This document shows, piece after piece, positions 58,313-64,000 of a stretch of DNA of 64,000 nt. Position 1 is the first letter of the stretch; each line of letters begins with the position of its first letter. The stretch lies in NCBI RefSeq assembly GCF_009363755.1, contig NZ_CP045417.1:1-64000 (forward strand). The letters run 5' to 3'. Both the position numbers and the translations under genes were made by a program. Source of the DNA: Halomonas sp. THAF5a (lineage in GTDB: Bacteria > Pseudomonadota > Gammaproteobacteria > Pseudomonadales > Halomonadaceae). The notes beneath the pieces were generated by a model. The model was not told the DNA's origin. It saw nothing but the letters and a program-made list of their open reading frames with translations, and did no database searches.

Positions 58313-58331
58313 GGCGTTTGGTCCTTTCGCG

Positions 58332-59258
58332 TCAGGGCACCTGGGGCAGGTCGATCTCGTCGCTGCGGCGAATGCCCTCGGTCATCTGCCGGCACAGCTT
58401 GAGGAACTCGCGCATGCCGGTGGCCAGGTACTTGTGGCGGTGCCAGATGAAGGTGAACTGGCGGCTCAGGTCGAGCTCCGGGGTGGCGATGGGCACCAGG
58501 CTGCCGCGGCGGAAGGCGTCGCGCAGCGCGAGCTTGGAGACGCAGCCGATGCCGAGTCCCGATTCCACTGCCCGCTTGATGCCCTCGGTGTGCTCCAGCT
58601 CGAGCAGGATGTTGAAGCGCCCGCGGCGGTGACGCGCGGCCTGCTCCAGGGTCAGGCGGGTGCCGGAGCCCTGCTCGCGCATGATCCAGGCCTCGCGCAG
58701 GAGCCGGTCGAGCTCCACCGGGCCGCCGTGGGCCAGCGGGTGGCGCGGCGAGCAGAACACGGCCAGCTCGTCCTCCACCCAGGGCTGGGTGATCACGTCT
58801 TCCTCCTCGCACTGGCCCTCGACCAGCCCCAGGTCGAGCTCGTGCTGGCGCACGCTCTCGATGATGGTGCGGGTGTTGCGCACCGAGAGGCGCACCCGGC
58901 TGCCCGGGTGGCGCTGCATGAAGTCGCTGATCAGCAGCGTGGCCAGGTAGTTGCCGATGGTCAGGGTGGCGCCCACGTCGAGGATGCCGATGCCCTGCTG
59001 GCCGCGCAGCAGCTCCTCCACCTCCTCGGCGCGGTCGAGCAGGGCCACCGCCTTGGGCAGCAGCTGGAAGCCCAGCGCGTTGAGCTTGAGGCGCTTGCCG
59101 AGGCGGTCGAGCAGCCGGCAGTCGAACTGGCGCTCCAGCTCGGCCAGGGCGGTGCTGGTCGCCGACTGCGAGAGCGCCAGGGCCCGGGCCGCCCGGGAGA
59201 CGCTCTCGTGCTGGGCGACGGCGACGAAGACCTCGAGCTGACGCAGGGTGTAGCGCAT
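58332..59258 (-). CDS. finR: LysR-type regulator, FinR-like
   Basis: The 308-aa product has the LysR winged helix at its N-terminus (LRQLEVFVAVAQHESVSRAA, ALALSQSATSTALAELERQF) and a LysR effector domain (LTIGNYLATLLISDFMQRHP, HELDLGLVEGQCEEEDVITQ). Its divergent position next to fpr is the arrangement of finR-fprA in pseudomonads, where FinR activates fpr under superoxide stress and low sulfite. The name is inferred from that context. Operator candidates lie in the 160-bp gap. Confidence 0.85.
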   Translation of the reverse strand: MRYTLRQLEVFVAVAQHESVSRAARALALSQSATSTALAELERQFDCRLLDRLGKRLKLNALGFQLLPKAVALLDRAEEVEELLRGQQGIGILDVGATLTIGNYLATLLISDFMQRHPGSRVRLSVRNTRTIIESVRQHELDLGLVEGQCEEEDVITQPWVEDELAVFCSPRHPLAHGGPVELDRLLREAWIMREQGSGTRLTLEQAARHRRGRFNILLELEHTEGIKRAVESGLGIGCVSKLALRDAFRRGSLVPIATPELDLSRQFTFIWHRHKYLATGMREFLKLCRQMTEGIRRSDEIDLPQVP

Positions 59259-59302
59259 GATGCTCCTTGGCGGGTTCGATACCGGGCTCAGTCTATCCAG
59301 AG

Positions 59303-59323
59303 TATAGATAAGCGTTATCCATA
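59303..59323. promoter_or_regulatory. Candidate LysR operator 1 in the finR-fpr gap
   Basis: TATAGATAAGCGTTATCCAT A has the perfect core GATAA-GCG-TTATC (59307-59319) with near-symmetric flanks TAT/ATA. This is a dyad of the size used by LysR regulators, 45 bp upstream of the finR ATG. Confidence 0.6.
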
Positions 59324-59354
59324 CAATCCATTTAACAGATAATACCCCGGCTCT

Positions 59355-59388
59355 TAGAATTGCCGTATCGATCTACCAGGCAATTCTA
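59355..59388. promoter_or_regulatory. Candidate regulatory dyad 2 upstream of fpr
   Basis: TAGAATTGCC (59355-59364) and GGCAATTCTA (59379-59388) form a perfect 10-bp inverted repeat with a 14-bp spacer, ending 29 bp before the fpr ATG. It could be an operator pair or an mRNA stem-loop in the fpr leader. Confidence 0.55.
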
Positions 59389-59417
59389 TTCGTTTTTGGA
59401 ATATCAAAGGAGCCGGC

Positions 59418-60194
59418 ATGAGCAAGTTTGCCCTCGAGGACGTTCTCAGCGTTCACCACTGGAACGACACCCTGTTCAGTTTCCGTACCACCCGGGAGCG
59501 CAGCCTGCGCTTCAAGAACGGCCAGTTCGTGATGATCGGCCTCGAGGTGAACGGCAAGCCGCTGATGCGGGCCTACTCCATCGCCAGCCCCAACTACGAG
59601 GACCACCTGGAGTTCTTCAGCATCAAGGTGCCGGACGGCCCGCTGACCTCGCGGCTGCAGCACCTCCAGGTGGGCGACCAGATCATGGTCAGCCGCAAGC
59701 CCACCGGCACCCTGGTCACCGACGACCTGCTGCCGGGGCGCAACCTCTACCTGCTCTCCACCGGCACCGGCCTCGCGCCCTTCATGAGCCTGATCCAGGA
59801 TCCGGAAGTCTACGAGCGCTTCGAGAAGGTGGTGCTGGTGCACGGCGTGCGCAACGTCAACGAGCTGGCCTACGCCGACTTCATCCAGAAGGACCTGCCG
59901 GCCCACGAGTACCTGGGCGAGGAGATCAGCGAGAAGCTGATCTACTACCCCACGGTGACCCGCGAGGAGTTCCACACCATGGGGCGCCTGACCGACCACA
60001 TCCGCAGCGGCAAGCTCACCGACGACAAGGGCCTGCCGGCCATCGATCCGAAGCAGGACCGCGCCATGATCTGCGGCAGCCCGGCGATGCTCGACGACAC
60101 CAGCGCCCTGCTCGACGAGCTCGGCTTCACCATCTCGCCGCGGATGGGCGAGCCGGGTGACTACGTGATCGAGCGCGCCTTCGTCGAGAAGTAA
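59418..60194 (+). CDS. fpr: Ferredoxin-NADP+ reductase
   Basis: A 258-aa flavoprotein that exchanges electrons between NADPH and ferredoxin/flavodoxin and supports oxidative-stress defence. The FAD-binding RAYSIASPNYEDHLEFF (R-x-Y-S), the pyrophosphate loop QHLQVGDQIMVSRKPTGTLV, and the NADP domain LLSTGTGLAPFMSLI and MICGSPAMLDDTSALL are those of the bacterial (subclass I/II) Fpr. The C-terminus ERAFVEK is typical. AGGAG is eight bases before the ATG. Divergent from finR. Confidence 0.96.
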   Translation: MSKFALEDVLSVHHWNDTLFSFRTTRERSLRFKNGQFVMIGLEVNGKPLMRAYSIASPNYEDHLEFFSIKVPDGPLTSRLQHLQVGDQIMVSRKPTGTLVTDDLLPGRNLYLLSTGTGLAPFMSLIQDPEVYERFEKVVLVHGVRNVNELAYADFIQKDLPAHEYLGEEISEKLIYYPTVTREEFHTMGRLTDHIRSGKLTDDKGLPAIDPKQDRAMICGSPAMLDDTSALLDELGFTISPRMGEPGDYVIERAFVEK

Positions 60195-60240
60195 GCGCCG
60201 AGCGTCGCCGAGCGCCACCGGCTGAGCGTCACGAATTCAA

Positions 60241-60273
60241 GGGCCCGCGATACTGTCGCGGGCCCCTTCGTTT
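60241..60273 (+). terminator. Rho-independent terminator of fpr
   Basis: GGGCCCGCGA-TACTG-TCGCGGGCCC (60241-60265) is followed by CTTCGTTT, 46 bp after the fpr stop. Confidence 0.88.
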
Positions 60274-60414
60274 GCGCGCTTTCTCGTCGAGCTGCCCGCG
60301 GCGGGGCGAGCGCTTCGCCCAGGAGCTCGGAGGCCGGCCAGCGGCTCGGCTCGTGGGCAGCGAACCCTCTGTTGTCCTTGTGATGCGTGCCGTGCCTGGC
60401 CGAGGGCCGTCGCC

Positions 60415-61101
60415 TCAGGCATCTCGGGTCAGCAGCAGTTCGACCCGGCGGTTGGCGGCGCGCCCCTCGCGACTGTCGTTGCTCTCCAGGGGCTGGGTGT
60501 CGGCGTAGCCGATGGCCCGCAGGCGCGACTCGGACAGGCCGCTCTTCACCAGGTGGCGCAGCACCGAGATCGCACGGCCGGTGGAGAGCTCCCAGTTGGA
60601 GGGGAAGCGACGCGTGGCAATCGGCACGTTGTCGGTATGGCCCTCGACCGAGATGCGCCCGTCGAAGTCCCGGAGCGTCGCCACCAGGCCCTGCAGCACG
60701 CCCTCCCCGCGGCGCGTCAGGCGCGCCTGGCCGCTGGCGAACAGCAGGTTGTTGTCGATGCGCAGGGTGATGCCGCCCTTGCCCTCGGCGACGCTGACCC
60801 CCTCCATCTCGAGGCCCTTGAAGCGCGGCTTAAGGCCCTCGTGGCGGGGCCTCAGGCCGGTGGCCCCGGGCGCCATGCCGCGGGCCACCGCCAGCGAGGC
60901 CGCCTGGGCGGCGGGCGAGATCGCCGGGTCGGCATGGGGGCTGTCGCTCCCGGCCTGGCCGTTACCCGCCATCGAGAGCAGCAGCACGAACAGGGTGATC
61001 AGCAGGGTCAGCACGTCCAGGTAGCTGGTCAGCCAGCCATCTCCATCGCCCTCGCCCTGGCCGGTGGGAGCGAGTGCCTCGCTGATCGACCGGTTATGCA
61101 T
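60415..61101 (-). CDS. motB: Flagellar motor stator protein MotB
   Basis: The 228-aa protein has a short cytoplasmic N-terminus, one membrane helix with the proton/sodium-path Asp29 (GWLTSYLDVLTLLITLFVLL), a plug/linker and a C-terminal OmpA-like peptidoglycan-binding domain (about 115-225; EGHTDNVPIATRRFPSNWEL, NRRVELLLTRDA). The short length and the lack of the usual lysine-rich N-terminus resemble MotD/PomB-like variants. ATG 61101 overlaps motA by 8 bp. An upstream in-frame ATG at 61137 lies deep in motA and is less likely. Confidence 0.9.
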   Translation of the reverse strand: MHNRSISEALAPTGQGEGDGDGWLTSYLDVLTLLITLFVLLLSMAGNGQAGSDSPHADPAISPAAQAASLAVARGMAPGATGLRPRHEGLKPRFKGLEMEGVSVAEGKGGITLRIDNNLLFASGQARLTRRGEGVLQGLVATLRDFDGRISVEGHTDNVPIATRRFPSNWELSTGRAISVLRHLVKSGLSESRLRAIGYADTQPLESNDSREGRAANRRVELLLTRDA

Positions 61102-61936
61102 GCTGGCCCTTCTCGCCCCGGTGCGGGCCCGCTTCACCCCCCTCTCGGCGTTCGGCGGGGCTCTGCGGGTCGCGGATCTCGTCGTGGTAGTTGGCGACGA
61201 AGGAGTTCAAGGTCTCCTCGATGAAGGAGGGCAGGCGCCGCTTGGTGATCAGCGAGATGCCCTCGAGCACCATGTTCATGGCGATCAGCCGCTCCTCGGT
61301 GCGCCGCTCCAGCTTCACGGCGATCGGCTTGAAGACCAGGTTGGCCAGCAGGATGCCGTAGAAGGTGGTGAGCAGCGCCACGGCCATGCGTGGGCCGATC
61401 ACGTGCAGGTCTCCCGCCTCCATCACCTCCAGCATGTTCACCAGGCCCACCAGGGTGCCGATCATGCCGAAGGCCGGCGCATAGGTGGCCATGGTGCGAA
61501 AGATCTGGGCCTCGGCATGCTCGCGCGCCTTTAGCCGTGAGATCCGCCAGCGCAGAAGATCGAAGATCTCCTCTTCCTTGGTGTTGGCGATCACCAGCTG
61601 GATGCCGGTGCGCAGGAAGGGGTTGCGGGTGTGCTCCAGGGCGTTCTCCACCGAGCGCACGTCGCCCTTGAGCCACAGCCGGGAGAGGTCGACCAACTCG
61701 GCGATGTCGTCACGGATGTAGGTGTTCTCGCGCCGAAAGACAATGGCGACCAGTCGCACCACCCGCAGCACCTCCTTCAGGGGATAGCTGATGAAGGTCG
61801 CCGCCAGGGTACCGGCCACGACGATGGCGAGTCCCGGCAGGTTGATGAAGCTCTGCGGGGACTCGGCGGTAAAGAACAGCACGCTCGCGAGGAGCACGCA
61901 GCTGGCCAGTATGCCGATCAGTGTCGATGGATTCAT
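61094..61936 (-). CDS. motA: Flagellar motor stator protein MotA/PomA
   Basis: The 280-aa membrane protein has four membrane helices and the cytoplasmic loop that touches FliG. LIGILASCVLLASVLFFT and INLPGLAIVVAGTLAATFIS form the first two helices, and APAFGMIGTLVGLVNMLEVM and AVALLTTFYGILLANLVFKP the last two with the conserved Pro and Tyr/Gly residues. MotA and MotB form the 5:2 ion-driven stator. The final 30 residues are charged and Gly/Glu-rich. GGAG lies 8 bases before the ATG, and a sigma-28-type promoter about 40 bp further upstream. Confidence 0.93.
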   Translation of the reverse strand: MNPSTLIGILASCVLLASVLFFTAESPQSFINLPGLAIVVAGTLAATFISYPLKEVLRVVRLVAIVFRRENTYIRDDIAELVDLSRLWLKGDVRSVENALEHTRNPFLRTGIQLVIANTKEEEIFDLLRWRISRLKAREHAEAQIFRTMATYAPAFGMIGTLVGLVNMLEVMEAGDLHVIGPRMAVALLTTFYGILLANLVFKPIAVKLERRTEERLIAMNMVLEGISLITKRRLPSFIEETLNSFVANYHDEIRDPQSPAERREGGEAGPHRGEKGQHA

Positions 61937-61976
61937 TCACGGCTCCGGACCGTAGGTGAAAGGGGAAATACAGGGA

Positions 61977-62003
61977 TTATCGGACGCCGTGCGGGATACT
62001 TTA
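61977..62003 (-). promoter_or_regulatory. Sigma-28 (FliA) promoter of motAB
   Basis: The minus strand reads TAAAGTAT, 11 bp, TCCGATAA, closely matching the FliA consensus TAAAGTTT-N11-GCCGATAA. It lies 41 bp upstream of the motA ATG, indicating late flagellar-class expression. Confidence 0.85.
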
Positions 62004-62084
62004 ACCCTCGCGCTTCAGGGCACGGACAGTCCTTTGGCTGGGGTGCTACTCTTTGCATCATAAAATCTGCTGGCAATGGCTCTC

Positions 62085-62092
62085 AAAAATAA
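62085..62092. repeat. Left 8-bp target duplication of the ISL3 element
   Basis: AAAAATAA directly abuts the left inverted repeat and is repeated exactly at 63421-63428, immediately after the right end. Confidence 0.93.
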
Positions 62093-63420
62093 GGTTCTTC
62101 GCAGATCAGCGTGAAACAGGCAGGGCTTGAGGCGAGGGCTGGATAGAGAAACGGCGGTGAATCCGAGTAAGCTGATATTCGCCAAAACGTCAGCCTACGG
62201 ACACCGCCGTTGCCATGGATGCTACCCCGCTCAGCCTGTTCTGGAAAGGGTTCACTGTCGCCCACCACGAGTTCCTGGATCCTCAGACGCTACGGCTCCA
62301 GTTGGAGCCCGATGACCTGACCCCGCCTGTCTGCAGCGGCTGTGACCACGCCTGTTGCCTGGTCCATGACGTGCATCGCCGGCGCGTCCGCGAGGCGCCG
62401 CTGCTGATCTACCGAGTGGAGCTGGATGTCCCGGTGCGGCGCCTGCGCTGCCCGACCTGTGGTCCGACACGAGAGCGCATCGACTGGCTACCCGGGCGCT
62501 CGCCGGTCACCACCACACTGCGCCAGTGGGTGGAGCGCCTGGTCACGTTGCTGCCGATCCGGCATGTCGCGGATCTGGTCGGCTTGCACTGGCATACCGT
62601 CAAGACCATCGACAAGCAGCGCCTGCAACGCGACCTGCCGGCACCGGATCCGACACGCTTGCGGCGGCTGATGATGGACGAGTTTGCCCTGCACAAGGGA
62701 CACCGCTACGCCACCGTGGTCGCCTGCGCCGACACTCAGCAGGTGGTATGGATCGGCGAAGGCCGCTCCCGCGAGTCGATCCGCCCCTTCTTCGCGTGGC
62801 TGGGCGAGGCACGAGAGCTGATCGAGGCCGTGGCCATGGACATGAACTCGGCCTTCGATTGTGAGGTGAAGGACCAGTGCCCCAACGCCGAGGTGGTCTA
62901 CGACCGCTTCCACGTGGTGGCCAAGTACGGGCGCGAAGTGATGGATCGGGTACGCGTCGATCAGGCTAACCAGCTGCGCGACGACAAGGCGGCCCGCAAG
63001 GTGATCAAGGGCAGTCGTTGGCTGCTGCTGCGCAACGCCGACAATCTCAAGCCCGAGCAGGCGGTGAAGCTGGAGGAGCTGCTGGCGGCCAATGCGTCAC
63101 TGACCACGGCGTACCTGCTCAAGGATCAGCTCAAGACCCTGTGGTTTGCCGACGACGAAGCCACCGCCCGAAACGCCTGGCAGGAGTGGCATGCCATGGC
63201 GACCAGCAGTGGCATCGAGGCCTTGGAACGTTTCGCCAAGCGGTTGGTCCCGTACCTCGAAGGGATCCTGTCCAGCGCCCGGCACCGGCTGAACACCAGC
63301 GTGCTGGAGGGCATGAACAACCGGATCAAGGTCATCAAGCGGATGGCCTACGGGTATCGCGACACGGCGTACTTCTTCCTGAAGATCCGTGCCGCATTTC
63401 CCGGCAAAGTGCGATGAACC
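62093..63420 (+). mobile_element. Complete ISL3-family insertion sequence (1,328 bp)
   Basis: The ends are imperfect inverted repeats: left GGTTCTTCGCAGATCAGC..., right (complement) GGTTCATCGCACTTTGCC.... Eight-bp direct repeats AAAAATAA flank it, the duplication length known for ISL3. A single transposase gene fills most of the length, its stop codon only 3 bp from the right end. The 5' leader carries an AACGGCGGTG/CACCGCCGTT inverted repeat (62150-62159 and 62202-62211). Intact repeats and frame suggest a recent, potentially active insertion. Confidence 0.93.
62215..63417 (+). CDS. ISL3 family transposase
   Basis: The 400-aa product begins MDATPLSLFWKGFTVAHHEF. Two zinc-ribbon-like Cys clusters (CSGCDHAC and RCPTCGPTRERI, residues about 38-86) and an HTH (LVGLHWHTVKTIDKQRLQRD) precede a DDE-type catalytic core with LMMDEFALHKGHRYATVVAC, AVAMDMNSAFDCEVKDQCPNAEVVYDRFHV and the C-terminal RHRLNTSVLEGMNNRIKVIK holding the conserved Glu. 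This is the ISL3 (IS204/IS1001/IS1096/IS1165) type. No frameshift or stop interrupts it. Confidence 0.95.
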   Translation: MDATPLSLFWKGFTVAHHEFLDPQTLRLQLEPDDLTPPVCSGCDHACCLVHDVHRRRVREAPLLIYRVELDVPVRRLRCPTCGPTRERIDWLPGRSPVTTTLRQWVERLVTLLPIRHVADLVGLHWHTVKTIDKQRLQRDLPAPDPTRLRRLMMDEFALHKGHRYATVVACADTQQVVWIGEGRSRESIRPFFAWLGEARELIEAVAMDMNSAFDCEVKDQCPNAEVVYDRFHVVAKYGREVMDRVRVDQANQLRDDKAARKVIKGSRWLLLRNADNLKPEQAVKLEELLAANASLTTAYLLKDQLKTLWFADDEATARNAWQEWHAMATSSGIEALERFAKRLVPYLEGILSSARHRLNTSVLEGMNNRIKVIKRMAYGYRDTAYFFLKIRAAFPGKVR

Positions 63421-63428
63421 AAAAATAA
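63421..63428. repeat. Right 8-bp target duplication of the ISL3 element
   Basis: AAAAATAA, identical to 62085-62092. The next gene starts 35 bp further on. Confidence 0.93.
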
Positions 63429-63463
63429 GTACTTCAGATATCAGTCTCAGGGAGTAATACCGC

Positions 63464-64000
63464 ATGACAGGCCAGGGCGTGACGGAAGCCTTCACCATCG
63501 CACTGCATCCGATCCACGACGCCGACTACCGGCACGTCGCCGACCGGCTCGTCTACCCGCCGCCTGGTGACGGGGAGGAGGACCCGGTGGGCCACCTGGC
63601 GAAGGCGCTGAGCATCGTGATCTACGAGCTGGACGAGGCGCAGCGGCAGGCCGCCCGAACCCTGCTCATCGCGCTGCCCGGCGAGTGGCTGATGCGCCCG
63701 GAACTGCTGCCGACGCCGCCCGAGCGGGTGATCATCGGGGTGCCGGCCGAGCTCGAGATCACCCCGGCGGTGATCGAACGTCTCGAGCGTATCGCCGAGC
63801 GCCACTACCGCATCGCCGTGCCCGACCCGACGGGCCATCCCCTGGAGACCGAACTCTCGGCGCTGGCCGACATCGTCGAGATCGACGCCTCCGCGCCCTT
63901 CGACCTCGAACGCCTGCGCGCCCTCAAGGCGCGCGGCCACCGACTGCTGGTGGAGCACATCCCGGATCATGGGCGCCTCGAGCAGTGCCTCGAGCTTGGC
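63464..64000 (+). CDS. Degenerate EAL / HDOD-type (YuxH-like) signalling protein, partial
   Basis: The gene begins at ATG 63464 (AGGGAG nine bases upstream) and is still open at the window end, giving 179 visible residues. They resemble the degenerate EAL half of YuxH-type proteins, which pair an EAL-like domain with an HDOD domain. IALHPIHDADYRHVADRLVY stands in for the usual ARQPIFD start, PTPPERVIIGVPAELEIT for the ExLE strand, and ALADIVEIDASAPFDLERL and GHRLLVEHIPDHGRLEQCLE for later strands. The catalytic EAL glutamates appear lost. The upstream IS may have cut it from its promoter. Confidence 0.75.
   Translation, partial: MTGQGVTEAFTIALHPIHDADYRHVADRLVYPPPGDGEEDPVGHLAKALSIVIYELDEAQRQAARTLLIALPGEWLMRPELLPTPPERVIIGVPAELEITPAVIERLERIAERHYRIAVPDPTGHPLETELSALADIVEIDASAPFDLERLRALKARGHRLLVEHIPDHGRLEQCLELG

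Overview
The window reads as a chromosomal segment of a GC-rich gammaproteobacterium, most likely Halomonadaceae (Halomonas or a close relative); the genus is inferred from gene content and order, without a database search. Base 1 is the GTG of dnaA and the order dnaA-dnaN-recF-gyrB follows, so the sequence appears to have been linearised at the replication-initiation gene. Many gene strings match the Pseudomonas/enteric arrangement: zapA-6S RNA-5-FCL, ygfB-pepP-ubiH-ubiI, gshB-tonB-yqgE-yqgF-pyrB, xseB-ispA-dxs, and divergent finR/fpr.

Layout. 1-7.2 kb: replication genes with five ParB-binding parS palindromes in 4 kb (two inside recF), gmhB, and an exact 9 x 8-bp tandem repeat between the last two parS sites. 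7.2-10.2 kb: glyS/glyQ. 10.3-21.5 kb: a lipopolysaccharide inner-core island (hldD, waaF, an OpgB-like phosphoglycerol transferase, GT2, two GT9, GT4, the Kdo kinase kdkA, hldE, waaA), packed with start/stop overlaps. A 221-bp MITE-like element sits exactly at the waaA stop codon. 21.8-25.8 kb: rpiA, ilvA, an unannotated 31-codon membrane peptide, 5-FCL, 6S RNA and zapA. 25.9-34.6 kb: the ygfB-pepP-ubiH-ubiI operon, facing ctpA-envC-gpmI. 34.9-41.8 kb: rhodanese, secB, rsmE, an S1 protein, a structured intergenic element, gshB-tonB-yqgE-yqgF, pyrB. 41.9-46.5 kb: an accessory purine-salvage/catabolism group (IclR regulator, enoyl-CoA hydratase, NCS2 permease, 8-oxoguanine/guanine deaminase). 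46.9-52.3 kb: serA, xseB-ispA-dxs, djlA. 52.3-53.4 kb: a tandem duplication carrying two nearly identical genes for a 97-aa exported protein of unknown function. 53.5-60.2 kb: GST, TrhA, ribA, hemE, VanZ-like, membrane and host-attachment-like proteins, finR/fpr. 60.4-64 kb: motAB behind a sigma-28-type promoter, a complete ISL3-family insertion sequence with 8-bp target duplication, and the start of a degenerate EAL/HDOD-type signalling gene that runs off the window.

Most genes are housekeeping. The ADP-heptose pathway (hldE, gmhB, hldD) feeds the heptosyltransferases, while WaaA and KdkA build and phosphorylate the Kdo stub. The most unusual items are the MITE, whose ends match the ISL3 element 40 kb away and whose 8-bp target duplication includes the waaA stop codon; the parS cluster with its repeat array; the duplicated exported-protein genes; the divergent kdkA/GT9 genes whose start codons share a single CATG; and the 31-aa peptide gene. 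No rRNA, tRNA or CRISPR array was seen.
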